NCBI RefSeq assembly: GCF_022953055.1
Contig: NZ_JALJEJ010000001.1
Span: 124,001-188,000 of the forward strand
From: Mucilaginibacter straminoryzae
GTDB lineage: Bacteria; Bacteroidota; Bacteroidia; Sphingobacteriales; Sphingobacteriaceae
Direction: 5' to 3'
DNA: 64,000 bases
Shown: positions 26,820-35,515 of the stretch, one piece after another
How the letters are laid out: each line of letters begins with the position of its first letter
Numbering within the stretch: position 1 is the stretch's first letter
Notes under the pieces: model-generated
What the model was told of the DNA's origin: nothing
Database searches by the model: none
Seen by the model: only the letters and a program-made list of their open reading frames with translations
Position numbers and translations under genes: made by a program

Positions 26820-27302
26820 TTACGCGCTCTTCGCGGTCTTGATTAGTTCCTTAACCGGAGGTGCTTTCTCATAGGCCTTTACCAGCTTACCATGCTTGTT
26901 ATAAATGGCAATATAAGGGGTAGTTTTTACGTCAAAATACTTTTGCATTTCATAAGTGTAACCTTCTGTACCCACGGTAATGTTAGGGTAAGCATTCAGC
27001 CCGAACGAGTTATAAAAGTCTTTGATCATCTTATACTGCACAAACGTGATCATCACAATCTGTACGTCTTTCAGTTCGTTCAGCTGCGGTTTCATCTCGT
27101 ACATCAGGTGCTGGCAGTGGCTGCAATCCGGCGAAAAGTAAATGATCATTACCGGCTTGTTCTTCTTTAGGTTAGCCGTAGTTACTTTAACGCTATCCGT
27201 ATTCAGGATGTGGTAGGTGGGCAGGTTTTCGATATTTTTTTCCTGCGCAAAAATGCATCCGGCAACTAGTACCAATGCAATCAGACTTAAAAGTTTCTTC
27301 AT
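26820..27302 (-). CDS. Exported thioredoxin-like (TlpA/AhpC-TSA type) protein
   Basis: About 160 residues. I start at the ATG at 27302 (M-K-K-L-L-S-L) rather than 27314, because it opens a standard signal peptide; V-A-G-C could be a lipobox, or cleavage could follow I-F-A-Q. The thioredoxin fold has the redox pair in MIIYFSPDCSHCQHLMYE (C-S-H-C) and the cis-Pro region T-T-P-Y-I-A-I-Y. It likely carries out thiol reduction or peroxide defence in the periplasm. It follows the oxidoreductase gene by about 20 bases, so they form one transcript. Confidence 0.85.
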   Translation of the reverse strand: MKKLLSLIALVLVAGCIFAQEKNIENLPTYHILNTDSVKVTTANLKKNKPVMIIYFSPDCSHCQHLMYEMKPQLNELKDVQIVMITFVQYKMIKDFYNSFGLNAYPNITVGTEGYTYEMQKYFDVKTTPYIAIYNKHGKLVKAYEKAPPVKELIKTAKSA

Positions 27303-27324
27303 TCTATCCAACATTAGCTTATGA

Positions 27325-28338
27325 TCAGGCTTCCAGCATTTCTATCTGCCATGCAATTTGTTCTTCTGTTATGGGGAATAACGCGTTTTCCCTTACAGTA
27401 TGATACACCGCTTCAAATATACCATTATAGTTACCCTTGTAAGATGGTAAAAGCTCGGTTTCTTTCTGGTTATCTGCGCCCATGATCACCAGTTTCCCTT
27501 CGCTTCCTGCTGGTTCAATACCAAAACCTTCGTCTGTAGGTAACATGCCCTTATCCAATTGCGCTTCCTGCGAGTCATTCTGCCCTTTGATAAAGCTGCC
27601 TACTGTACCATGAATTACGTACGCTGGTAACGGTTCTGCCACCAAAAGACTGGCCGTTAAAAATACATTCAGATTATTAGGATAGGTAAGATGGAAATGG
27701 AAATAATCATCCACTTTTGAATTTGGCCGGTGCGTCGCAGTTGTTTTCTTAAAGCTTAAGGGTTTGCCAAATAACGCAAGGGTCTGATCCAGCAGATGCG
27801 GACCGAGGTCGTACGTCAGGCCGTTGGCTGGATAGCTGTTATCTTCTTTAAAAACTTTTGGGCCTATCGCAATGCGGTAACGGTCATACCGGAAATGTAC
27901 TTCCACCAGTTCGCCCAGCCTGCCGCTGTCAATTACCTGCTTCACCATCTGGAAACCGCTGTCGTAACGACGGTTCTGGTACAGCATCAGGTGCTTGCCC
28001 GTGCTGCGGCTTAAATCATAAAGTTCTTTTACTTCTGCAGAGGTTGCCGCTGCGGGTTTCTCCAGCAAAACATGTTTACCTGCCGATAGCGCCGCCTTAG
28101 TATATTCGAAATGGGTATAGCTTGGAGTGTTGACGATGATCAGTTCAATTTCCGGATCGTTGATCAGGTCTTCGATCTTATTATAGCTGATTACGTCCGG
28201 ATAACGTTCGGCAGCCTTTTTCTGGTTCCGTTCTACAACGGCTTTAAACTGGAAGTGTGGGTTAGTAGTCAGAAAGGGCGCGTGGAAGATGCGTCCCGAC
28301 ATTCCGTAGGCCATCAGGCCGGTTACGATCGGTTTCAT
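27325..28338 (-). CDS. Gfo/Idh/MocA family NAD(P)-dependent oxidoreductase
   Basis: 337 residues. The Rossmann N-domain (GLMAYGMSGRIFHAPF, a variant of GxGxxG), the conserved VLLEKPAAATSAE signature with the E-K-P motif (about residues 93-95), and a C-terminal alpha/beta substrate domain are visible. Relatives oxidise sugars, inositol or biliverdin. The order FHAPFL resembles the YhhX/YdgJ subgroup. The substrate cannot be set from sequence. It leads the two-gene operon with the thioredoxin-like protein. Confidence 0.92.
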   Translation of the reverse strand: MKPIVTGLMAYGMSGRIFHAPFLTTNPHFQFKAVVERNQKKAAERYPDVISYNKIEDLINDPEIELIIVNTPSYTHFEYTKAALSAGKHVLLEKPAAATSAEVKELYDLSRSTGKHLMLYQNRRYDSGFQMVKQVIDSGRLGELVEVHFRYDRYRIAIGPKVFKEDNSYPANGLTYDLGPHLLDQTLALFGKPLSFKKTTATHRPNSKVDDYFHFHLTYPNNLNVFLTASLLVAEPLPAYVIHGTVGSFIKGQNDSQEAQLDKGMLPTDEGFGIEPAGSEGKLVIMGADNQKETELLPSYKGNYNGIFEAVYHTVRENALFPITEEQIAWQIEMLEA

Positions 28339-28344
28339 TCAGTC

Positions 28345-28401
28345 GTTAGATAATCTGTTAATCACAAGCTTTGTCGACAGCAAATTAACAAATTATCTAA
28401 C
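28345..28401. repeat. Long inverted repeat between DUF4142 and the oxidoreductase gene
   Basis: Arms 28345-28362 and 28384-28401 are 18 bases each and pair at 17 of 18 positions around a 21-base spacer; flanking bases extend the symmetry (CAGT/ACTG). No T-run follows. It may end the DUF4142 transcript or bind a regulator of the oxidoreductase gene. Confidence 0.7.
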
Positions 28402-28420
28402 TCACTGATGATTTACCGCA

Positions 28421-29023
28421 TTATTTCATGCTGGCCTGGATTTTCTTGATCGCATCCAGGTGGCCTTGTAACACAGGAAGTGTTTTAGTGGCGAAAGCTT
28501 TCAAATCTGCATCTTTGCATTTTTCTGAAGCATCTTTAAACTTGCTTACGTCTTTTTCATGATCTTTAACCATCATGTCCACATAATCTTTGTCAAACTC
28601 TTTACCTGATTTTTTAGCCAGGTCGTCCATCATTTTTTTCTCGTCGGTACCTACAACGCTTGGCAGGGTGATGTTTTTCTGTTTAGCTAAAGCAATCAGC
28701 TCTGTATTTGCCTTGGTATGATCGGTGATCATCATTTCAGCAAATTTTTTCACGTCGGGGTTAGTGGTTTTACCAGCAACTAATTTGCCCATTTCCACTT
28801 CGGCCATACCGCCATTAGCTGCATCTACCGCAAATTCTGCATCGTCTTTAGATACTTCAAGCGGGGTACCTACCTTGCTGGTGTCGGAGCTTGACATAGA
28901 AGTAGTATCAGAAGCTTTGTTAATGCTGTCAGCAGCTTCTTTGCTGTCTTTAGGTTGGCTGTTACACGCAGCCATGATGGTAATGCCGGCAGCGGCAGTC
29001 ATCATTAAAAACGTCTTTTTCAT
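28421..29023 (-). CDS. DUF4142 lipoprotein
   Basis: 200 residues. Signal peptide with lipobox I-M-A-A-C, a Ser/Asp-rich linker of about 35 residues, then a DUF4142 four-helix (ferritin-like) domain (DAEFAVDAANGGMAEVEMG, MMITDHTKANTELIALA, MVKDHEKDVSKFKDAS). The conserved His-Thr/Lys and Asp-His-Glu positions could bind metal, but I do not see a proven site. DUF4142 proteins are frequent envelope or stress proteins in Bacteroidota. Single-gene unit with no partner. Confidence 0.88.
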   Translation of the reverse strand: MKKTFLMMTAAAGITIMAACNSQPKDSKEAADSINKASDTTSMSSSDTSKVGTPLEVSKDDAEFAVDAANGGMAEVEMGKLVAGKTTNPDVKKFAEMMITDHTKANTELIALAKQKNITLPSVVGTDEKKMMDDLAKKSGKEFDKDYVDMMVKDHEKDVSKFKDASEKCKDADLKAFATKTLPVLQGHLDAIKKIQASMK

Positions 29024-29137
29024 AAGTAATTGTTTATAAGTTAAATGCTTTGCATAATAACATTTTTTTTATCAGATGGTTTTAAAGTTGGTGACATGCT
29101 GCTTTTAAAATCACTTATGCCTTACGCAAAAAGTTGT

Positions 29138-29145
29138 TATTTTTG
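29138..29145 (+). promoter_or_regulatory. Predicted -7 box of the gcvH operon
   Basis: TATTTTTG (TAnnTTTG) ends 18 bases before the gcvH ATG at 29164. This also argues against the longer reading frame starting at 29134, since the box would lie inside it. Confidence 0.55.
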
Positions 29146-29163
29146 GCGCATAAAACAAGCAAC

Positions 29164-29544
29164 ATGAATTTTCCGGCAGAATTAAAGTACACTAAAGATC
29201 ACGAATGGATCCGTGTAGAAGGCGACCAGGCTGTTATCGGCATCACAGACTTTGCCCAGCGCGAACTTGGTGACATCGTTTATCTAGACATTACCTCATT
29301 AGACAGCCCTGTAAGCAAGGAAGAAGTTTTTGGAACAGTAGAAGCAGTTAAAACTGTTTCAGACCTGTTTATGCCGGTTAGCGGTACTGTTCTTGAAGTG
29401 AACAAAGCCCTCGATTCACAGCCAGAGCTGGTGAACACCGATCCTTATGGCGAAGGCTGGATGGTTAAAATTTCTATTGATTCTGCAGACGATATTAACA
29501 GTTTGCTTTCTGCCGACGAGTATAAGGCACTGGTAGGCGCCTAA
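29164..29544 (+). CDS. gcvH: Glycine cleavage system H protein
   Basis: 126 residues. A lipoylated shuttle that carries the aminomethyl group between the P, T and L proteins of glycine cleavage. The lipoyl lysine is K63 in [16 protein letters not shown]. The start M-N-F-P-A-E-L-K is standard and I prefer it over the upstream in-frame codon at 29134. No gcvP or gcvT is near. vanZ follows directly: TAA is immediately followed by its ATG. Confidence 0.97.
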   Translation: MNFPAELKYTKDHEWIRVEGDQAVIGITDFAQRELGDIVYLDITSLDSPVSKEEVFGTVEAVKTVSDLFMPVSGTVLEVNKALDSQPELVNTDPYGEGWMVKISIDSADDINSLLSADEYKALVGA

Positions 29545-29922
29545 ATGAAGCAACTGAAACAGCAACGGTTGACCATCCTTTGGTCTGTACTGGTATTGGT
29601 GTTATGTAATATGCCGATGGGAAGCGTTAGCGAATCGCCGATGTTCTTCCCCGGCTTTGACAAACTGGTGCATTGCGGTTTCTTTTTTGTTTTCGTGGTA
29701 CTGGCTATCAATGGCTATGTACGAGCGGGCCATACCCTGGATATTAAAAGCGCTTTGGCGCTTTTTTTTATATCTGTTGCTTTTGGTGGCGCGGTAGAGT
29801 TACTGCAGTTGTATGTTTTTACCTGGCGCGATGGCAATTGGGCAGATCTTTTTGCAGATGCGGTAGGCGCCGGAATGGCAACTTTTAGTATATTGGTTAC
29901 GTATTACGCAGTAAAAAAATGA
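29545..29922 (+). CDS. VanZ family membrane protein
   Basis: 125 residues with three to four transmembrane helices. The VanZ-like signature is seen in D-K-L-V-H-C-G-F-F-F and in the F-G-G-A-V-E-L-L-Q and D-x-x-A-D-A-V-G-A patterns near the end. In glycopeptide-resistant Gram-positives VanZ gives low-level teicoplanin resistance; in Bacteroidota its role is unknown. Its ATG directly follows the gcvH stop and its TGA overlaps the next ATG by 4 bases, so translation is coupled on both sides. Confidence 0.88.
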   Translation: MKQLKQQRLTILWSVLVLVLCNMPMGSVSESPMFFPGFDKLVHCGFFFVFVVLAINGYVRAGHTLDIKSALALFFISVAFGGAVELLQLYVFTWRDGNWADLFADAVGAGMATFSILVTYYAVKK

Positions 29923-30056
29923 AGATCAAAGTTTGCCTGGTGTTAGTGATGTGTGCAGGTCTTTCGTCGTGCGGTATTTTTAAAAAGAGCTGTAACTGCC
30001 CCCATTTCGGCCTCAATACAAAAAAAGCACCGATTGCTGCAACGCAGCGCGTTTAA
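29919..30056 (+). CDS. Small Cys-rich lipoprotein, 45 residues
   Basis: A 46-codon gene: M-K-I-K-V-C-L-V-L-V then lipobox L-S-S-C (Cys18), followed by K-K-S-C-N-C-P-H-F and a short polar tail. The ATG overlaps the vanZ stop by 4 bases. The C-N-C-P-H cluster could bind a metal or form a disulphide; this is conjecture. A clear signal and lipobox with tight coupling in an operon make it a real gene despite its size. Confidence 0.75.
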   Translation: MKIKVCLVLVMCAGLSSCGIFKKSCNCPHFGLNTKKAPIAATQRV

Positions 30057-30074
30057 TCACGTCTTATCTGTATA

Positions 30075-30088
30075 ACTAATTTTTTCGT
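30075..30088. promoter_or_regulatory. Near-match to the ACTA-N6-TAGT palindrome
   Basis: ACTA, six A/T bases, then TCGT: one mismatch to ACTA-N6-TAGT. The 15 bases at 30071-30085 are identical to 21802-21816 upstream of the TonB-C gene. Confidence 0.35.
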
Positions 30089-30112
30089 TAAAAAGTGTTA
30101 AATGCTTTTTTA

Positions 30113-30126
30113 ACTAAGATTTTAGT
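30113..30126. promoter_or_regulatory. ACTA-N6-TAGT palindrome upstream of the TonB receptor
   Basis: A perfect copy of the palindrome found twice before the TonB-C gene at 21854, starting 38 bases after the near-match copy and about 32 bases upstream of the receptor ATG at 30158. Confidence 0.5.
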
Positions 30127-30157
30127 TCGATATTTAACCCTATCTTCACATACAGAT

Positions 30158-32992
30158 ATGACTAAACACTTACTCCTTATTACCTTTTTACTTCTTTCGC
30201 TGCTTCGACCGCAGCAGCTATTTGCCCAGAAATTTAACGGAACCGTACACGCCGAGCTGATTGATCAGAAAAAACAGCCCGTAGAATATGCCACCGTTTC
30301 TGTTGTTAACGCTGCAGATTCCATAGTTGTTAAAAGCGGCATTACCGGTAAACGCGGCGACATTGAGTTTACCGGACTGCCTATCGGGAAATATCGGCTG
30401 GTGGCTTCGCAACTTGGCCTGAAAACGCTTTCGCACCCATTCGAGCTAACTGCCGACCATAAAGCTTTTAATACCGGGACATTGATGATGGAACCAGAAG
30501 TGCGCAGCCTGAAACAGGTAGATGTAACTGCACAGAAAGCGCCAGTAACGGTAAAAAAAGATACGGTGGAATTTAACGCGGCTTCTTTTAAAACCCAGCC
30601 TAATGATAACGTAGAACAGCTATTAAAAAAGCTGCCGGGTGTAGATGTGGATAAAGACGGTAAAATTACCGCGCAGGGGCAGCAGGTAACCAAAGTATTG
30701 GTAGATGGTAAGGAGTTTTTTGGGAATGACCCTAAAGCTGCTACAAAGAATCTGCCTGCTGATGCTATTGCCAAGGTGCAGGTAATTGACGATAAAACCG
30801 AACGCGCAAAAAATACGGGTATCGACGACGGGCAGCGCGAGAAGGTGATGAATCTAACGTTGAAAGAAGACAAGAAGAGCGGCTGGTTTGGTAATGCTTC
30901 GGCGGCAGGCGGCAACAGCGATCGTTACCTGGGGCAGTTTAACCTCAATCATTTCGACAGGAAAAAGCAGTTCTCGGCTTTGTTCTTAAGCAACAACGTC
31001 AACGAATCGGGCTTTACCATGGAAGACCTGCAGAACTTTACTGGGGGCGATATCTTCAGCGCCTTTGGTTCATCTACCGGAGGTATATCTATTAATGTTA
31101 GCGCTAACGGCAGGGCTAATATTAACGGCGCTTTTAGCGGCGTCAACGGTGGATTGATTACCAACCACACCGGCGGGCTGAACTATTCAGACTCCTGGGG
31201 CAAAAAAGATCAGTTTAAGTTTAATGCCAACATGGTGTCGATATTATCCTCAAATAACCTGGTAGAAACAGATAACATACAGGACCCCGCATTGAGCCAG
31301 TTTGTAAACCAAAGTAAAACCGGCACCAACAAGTATAACAGCTACCGGCTGAACATGAATATGGAATACAAAATGGACAGCCTGACTACTTTTCGGTTGA
31401 AACCTTCCCTTTCCACTTCGTATCAAAACAATAACAACATTTCAGGCTATGCCACTACCGGTACTGATAATGCTTTGCGGAACCAGGGTAGCCAGGCCCT
31501 GCTGCAAACACTGCATAAGCCAAATGTAGGTGGGCAGTTTACCGTGAACCGCAAGTTTGCTAATGGCAAAGGCTCAATTAACTTTTTTACGCAGGATAAC
31601 TTTGCCGTGTACCGGAACAAGTATACCAACCAGTCGCGGTTAAGGCTATATCCAACCAATGGCACGCCTACAGATAGCTTGTCTAACCTGCAAACCGGGC
31701 AGGATAACAACGGCGTAACCAGCAACAGCACGCTATCATGGATCACCCGCCTGAGCAAACGCCGTAAGCTGAACATGACCTTTAGCCAGAACTTTCGCTA
31801 TCAGAACGATAACGCCAACCAAAGCACGCTGGATTATAACAACGTAACCGGCAAGTATGAAATACTGGCGCCCAATTACAGCGGCGAGTTTGACAATACC
31901 AACTGGCGTTACTCTTCATCGGTTGGGTTAAATAAAACAGCTGATAAGTACACTGCCAACCTGAATGCAGAACTGGCTGATGTTGGGCTGAAGGGCACTT
32001 TCAATGGTGTAAACCAAAGTTCGGTAAGCAGAGATTCGTGGGCATTTGTACCTAACGCCAGTTTTTCCTACCGCCCTAAAAACGGGCTGAACGTTTACCT
32101 GTCGGCCCGGTCTGACGTAAACATGCCTTCTATAAATGACCTGCAACCGGTATTAAATACATCTAACACGACTTATAAACGCATTGGCAATCCGGATCTG
32201 ACGATGTCGCGTAATGTAGATTTTAGCATTAACATCAACAGCTTCGATTTTAAAAGCAATAGCTACTTTGGCCTTTACGGAGGATATACAAGAACCTGGA
32301 ACGGCTTTTCTACCGAAAGTTATGTAGATAATGCGGGTATTACTACCTCGAGGCCAATCAATACCGACGGTAATTTTAACTCATATTTAGGGCTGAACAT
32401 CGGTAAACCTACTAAAATTAAGGGACTGCGGTTCAACTTAGGGTTCAATGGCAGCATCAACAAAAACGTCAATTATATTAACCGCAACAAAAATGAAGTT
32501 ACTCGTATTACGCCCAGCGTAAATGCCGGCGGCAGTTACGATCTGGATAAATTCTCCATAGGCCTGCGCGGTTATATCAGCTATAACAATGCAAAAAACT
32601 CATTCCAACATGTGGCAGACCAGCAGTATTATTCCTATAACAATAACTTTAATGTGAGCGTAAGGCCATTTAAAAACTGGCGCCTTTACGGCGATCTTAC
32701 CCAGAGCCTTTACCGTGGTAAACCGGCCAGCTCAAATCAATCAATCTATTTGCTTAACGCAGGTTTGGAGCGCTATTTCCTGAAGTCGCAGAACTTGACC
32801 TTAGCACTTACCGGTTTCGATATTTTAAACCAGAATGCAGGTCTGCAACGCAATATTTCCAACACCGGGCAAATTACCAACAGCCTTACGAATACCATCG
32901 GGCAGTACTTTTATATGAAACTCACTTATAAGATCAGCAAGGTAGGTGCGCCTAAAAACGGGGCGGGCAACGGGATTGTCATCGTGCGTTAA
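30158..32992 (+). CDS. TonB-dependent receptor, OMP_b-brl_3 type
   Basis: About 944 residues from the ATG at 30158 (M-T-K-H-L-L-L), chosen because it opens a signal peptide ending L-F-A-Q; the earlier frame start at 30095 overlaps the palindromes. Carboxypeptidase-like domain (GTVHAELIDQKKQPVEYATV, about 24-110), plug domain (QPNDNVEQLLKKLPGVDVDK, VLVDGKEFFGNDPKAAT), then a barrel rich in N-containing loops. A near-match and a perfect ACTA-N6-TAGT palindrome precede it. feoA follows after 81 bases but has its own promoter, so an iron role is only a possibility. Confidence 0.9.
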   Translation: MTKHLLLITFLLLSLLRPQQLFAQKFNGTVHAELIDQKKQPVEYATVSVVNAADSIVVKSGITGKRGDIEFTGLPIGKYRLVASQLGLKTLSHPFELTADHKAFNTGTLMMEPEVRSLKQVDVTAQKAPVTVKKDTVEFNAASFKTQPNDNVEQLLKKLPGVDVDKDGKITAQGQQVTKVLVDGKEFFGNDPKAATKNLPADAIAKVQVIDDKTERAKNTGIDDGQREKVMNLTLKEDKKSGWFGNASAAGGNSDRYLGQFNLNHFDRKKQFSALFLSNNVNESGFTMEDLQNFTGGDIFSAFGSSTGGISINVSANGRANINGAFSGVNGGLITNHTGGLNYSDSWGKKDQFKFNANMVSILSSNNLVETDNIQDPALSQFVNQSKTGTNKYNSYRLNMNMEYKMDSLTTFRLKPSLSTSYQNNNNISGYATTGTDNALRNQGSQALLQTLHKPNVGGQFTVNRKFANGKGSINFFTQDNFAVYRNKYTNQSRLRLYPTNGTPTDSLSNLQTGQDNNGVTSNSTLSWITRLSKRRKLNMTFSQNFRYQNDNANQSTLDYNNVTGKYEILAPNYSGEFDNTNWRYSSSVGLNKTADKYTANLNAELADVGLKGTFNGVNQSSVSRDSWAFVPNASFSYRPKNGLNVYLSARSDVNMPSINDLQPVLNTSNTTYKRIGNPDLTMSRNVDFSININSFDFKSNSYFGLYGGYTRTWNGFSTESYVDNAGITTSRPINTDGNFNSYLGLNIGKPTKIKGLRFNLGFNGSINKNVNYINRNKNEVTRITPSVNAGGSYDLDKFSIGLRGYISYNNAKNSFQHVADQQYYSYNNNFNVSVRPFKNWRLYGDLTQSLYRGKPASSNQSIYLLNAGLERYFLKSQNLTLALTGFDILNQNAGLQRNISNTGQITNSLTNTIGQYFYMKLTYKISKVGAPKNGAGNGIVIVR

Positions 32993-33014
32993 TATTTGTT
33001 TTAACCGCCTGAAA

Positions 33015-33061
33015 AAATGTATCGTTCTTATTTGGATTTATTTTAAATAAGCGATACATTT
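33015..33061. promoter_or_regulatory. Large interrupted dyad overlapping the feoA promoter
   Basis: Arms of 10 bp (33015-33024 with 33052-33061) and, after a 2-base bulge, 7 bp (33027-33033 with 33045-33051) around an 11-base centre. The right arm contains most of the -7 box TACATTTG. The A/T-rich core resembles an iron-regulator box, so a Fur- or DtxR-type operator is likely; a hairpin ending the receptor transcript is the alternative. Confidence 0.55.
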
Positions 33062-33062
33062 G
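33055..33062 (+). promoter_or_regulatory. Predicted -7 box of feoAB
   Basis: TACATTTG, an exact TAnnTTTG match 11 bases before the feoA ATG and embedded in the right arm of the dyad. Confidence 0.55.
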
Positions 33063-33073
33063 TTCTGTTAAAC

Positions 33074-33295
33074 ATGAATATGAAGCTTTCGCAACTTAAA
33101 GTCGGAAAAAAAGGCATTGTAAAAGGGTTTACTGACCTGGAAATGTCTGTTAAGTTGATGGAGATGGGCTGCCTGCCCGGTGAAGAAGTTACGGTTGAAA
33201 GAGTTGCCCCCCTGGGCGATCCTATCGCCATCAATGTATCGGGTTACCAGTTAAGTTTACGTAAACGCGAAGCTTCCACTATCATCTTATTGTAG
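33074..33295 (+). CDS. feoA: FeoA family ferrous iron transport protein
   Basis: 73 residues forming the SH3-like FeoA fold: L-K-V-G-K-K-G-I-V-K-G, the LMEMGCLPGEEVTVERVAPLGDP core and the G-Y-Q-L-S-L-R-K-R-E-A end. It assists FeoB in the cytoplasm. feoB starts 12 bases later, so they form one operon. Either the first ATG (33074) or the one two codons on could start it. Confidence 0.95.
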   Translation: MNMKLSQLKVGKKGIVKGFTDLEMSVKLMEMGCLPGEEVTVERVAPLGDPIAINVSGYQLSLRKREASTIILL

Positions 33296-33307
33296 GGACT
33301 ACAGAAG

Positions 33308-35422
33308 TTGAAAGCTGATATAAGAGTTGCATTAGTTGGTAATCCAAACACCGGTAAATCTACCCTTTTTAACGCCCTTACGGGCTTAAATCAAAAGATA
33401 GGAAACTTCCCGGGGGTGACTGTCGATAAAAAGACAGGCTTTTGCGACTTGCCCGACGGCCGGAAAGCCGAAATCATAGATCTTCCCGGAACGTACAGCT
33501 TATATCCGAAAAGCAAGGATGAATCCATTGTTTTTTCTGTACTTGCCGATCAAACCAATACCGCCCGCCCCGATCTTGTAGTTATTATTCTTGACGCTTC
33601 TAACCTGAAACGGAACCTGCTTTTATACACGCAGGTTGCCGATCTTAAGATTCCGGTTGTGGTTGCGCTAAATATGATGGACCTGGCCACCCGTTCTGGA
33701 ATTACCATTGATATTGATGCCTTCGCTAAAAAGCTGAATGTACCTGTTGTTCCAATTTCGGCCAGAAAACTTCAGGGGATAGACCAACTGAAGCAAACCA
33801 TTTCATACGCCAATAAGCTTTCGCTACAGGAAGATACCATTGATGTACGATCACTTGCGCCGCAGCTGATTGCCCAGATAGGCGAAGAGATGCGGGTGGA
33901 TAACCCTTATTATGCCCTTCAGCTGGCGCATCAGCACGAACATCTCACTTTCCTGACGCCGCAACAGAGCGACCGCATTGAAGAACTGGAGCAGGTACAC
34001 GCTTTCCATTCGCAAAAAGCGCAGGCTGCTGAAACCATTGCCCGTTATAACTTTATTAACGATCTGCTGTATGATACGGTAACCAAAAAGGAAACCGCGC
34101 ACGAAGAAAGCTGGAGCAACCGGATTGATAAAGTTTTAACGCATAAGGTATTCGGCTTTGTGATTTTCTTCGCTATCCTGATGTTTATGTTCCAGGCTAT
34201 CTTTGCCTGGTCGGCCTACCCGATGGAGCTGATCGAAAGCCTTTTTGTTTGGCTGGAAGCTACCGTGAAGAATATACTGCCGGCAGGCCCACTTACCAGT
34301 TTACTCGCCGATGGTATACTGGCCGGTTTAAGCGGGGTAATGGTTTTCATCCCGCAGATTGCTATCCTGTTTGCTTTTATTTCTATCCTGGAAGATACCG
34401 GCTACATGGCCCGCGTTACCTTCATGATGGATAAGCTGATGCGGAAGGTAGGACTGAACGGAAAATCCGTCGTGCCGCTAATTGGCGGTTTTGCCTGTGC
34501 CGTTCCTTCTATCATGAGCACCCGCACCATTGAGAACTGGAAAGACCGGATGATCACCATTATGGTAACGCCCTTGGTTACCTGTTCAGCACGGTTGCCG
34601 GTTTATACTTTATTAATTGCGCTAGTGGTTCCGCACCGCACGGTATGGGGAGTATTTAACCTGCAGGGGCTCGCGCTGACAGGTATGTACCTGCTTAGCC
34701 TGGTATCGGCCATCGTGGTAGCTTTTGTGTTGAAATATATCCTAAAAGCCCGCGACCGCGGTTATTTTATTATGGAATTGCCGGTTTACCGTATGCCGCG
34801 TTGGAACAACGTCGCGCTGACGATGTACGACCGTGCCAAGGCTTTTGTGATCCAGGCCGGAAAGATAATCATCAGTGTTTCTATTATCCTCTGGGTACTG
34901 GCTTCTTACGGCCCCGGTAACCGTTTTGAACAGATTGACCAAAAATACCAGCAACCACAATATACTAAAACGTTGAAGCCCGATGAACTGGACCGCCGCA
35001 TTGCTTCTGAAAAGTTGGAAAACTCTTATGCAGGTGTTTTAGGCCACACGATTGAGCCAGCCATACGCCCCCTGGGTTACGACTGGAAGATTGGCATCGC
35101 GCTGATCACTTCTTTTTTTGCGCGCGAAGTATTTGTCGGTACCATGGCGACCATTTACAGCGTGGATGGCGATGCAGATCGCATTGACTCTGTAGAGCAA
35201 AAAATGCATAATGCCCGCAACAGCGAAACCGGCCAGCCTGCGTTTACACTGGCCGTAGCCCTGTCGCTCATGATGTTCTATGCTTTTGCTATGCAATGCG
35301 CCAGCACCGTTGCCGTTGTTTACCGCGAAACCAAAGACTGGCGCTGGCCCGCAGCCCAATTTGCCTACATGACCGTTCTGGCTTACTCCATTGCCTTTAT
35401 TACCTACCAGGTGCTTAAATAA
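33308..35422 (+). CDS. feoB: Ferrous iron transporter FeoB
   Basis: 704 residues. An N-terminal G domain carries the G1 motif GNPNTGKSTLFNALTG, the G3 motif D-L-P-G and the G4-like A-L-N-M-M-D; the GDI-like helical domain follows, then about eight transmembrane helices with two Gate motifs (VPLIGGFACAVPSIMSTR near the first). It imports Fe2+ across the inner membrane. The start is TTG at 33308, which places M-K-A-D-I-R-V-A-L-V right before the G1 motif. The feoA-feoB dyad-controlled promoter suggests iron repression. No FeoC is present. Confidence 0.96.
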   Translation: MKADIRVALVGNPNTGKSTLFNALTGLNQKIGNFPGVTVDKKTGFCDLPDGRKAEIIDLPGTYSLYPKSKDESIVFSVLADQTNTARPDLVVIILDASNLKRNLLLYTQVADLKIPVVVALNMMDLATRSGITIDIDAFAKKLNVPVVPISARKLQGIDQLKQTISYANKLSLQEDTIDVRSLAPQLIAQIGEEMRVDNPYYALQLAHQHEHLTFLTPQQSDRIEELEQVHAFHSQKAQAAETIARYNFINDLLYDTVTKKETAHEESWSNRIDKVLTHKVFGFVIFFAILMFMFQAIFAWSAYPMELIESLFVWLEATVKNILPAGPLTSLLADGILAGLSGVMVFIPQIAILFAFISILEDTGYMARVTFMMDKLMRKVGLNGKSVVPLIGGFACAVPSIMSTRTIENWKDRMITIMVTPLVTCSARLPVYTLLIALVVPHRTVWGVFNLQGLALTGMYLLSLVSAIVVAFVLKYILKARDRGYFIMELPVYRMPRWNNVALTMYDRAKAFVIQAGKIIISVSIILWVLASYGPGNRFEQIDQKYQQPQYTKTLKPDELDRRIASEKLENSYAGVLGHTIEPAIRPLGYDWKIGIALITSFFAREVFVGTMATIYSVDGDADRIDSVEQKMHNARNSETGQPAFTLAVALSLMMFYAFAMQCASTVAVVYRETKDWRWPAAQFAYMTVLAYSIAFITYQVLK

Positions 35423-35494
35423 TCTCTTCGAAGATTTGTCAGGTTTTTGAACTGGTCAGCAATTTACCCATACCTTCTGAAGAGTGCTTTTAAG

Positions 35495-35515
35495 CCCTTT
35501 TCCTTAGGAGAAGGG
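35495..35515. repeat. Pyrimidine/purine hairpin repeat fragment
   Basis: CCCTTTTCC, TTA, GGAGAAGGG, a hairpin with one wobble pair, continued by a G-rich tail (to about 35529). It looks like one unit of the short intergenic repeats common in Sphingobacteriaceae genomes. It may end feoB transcription. Confidence 0.45.

Noticed and set aside
30095..30157. Longer N-terminus of the receptor from 30095
   Set aside because: It would run through the palindromic site at 30113-30126, and the ATG at 30158 gives a normal signal peptide.
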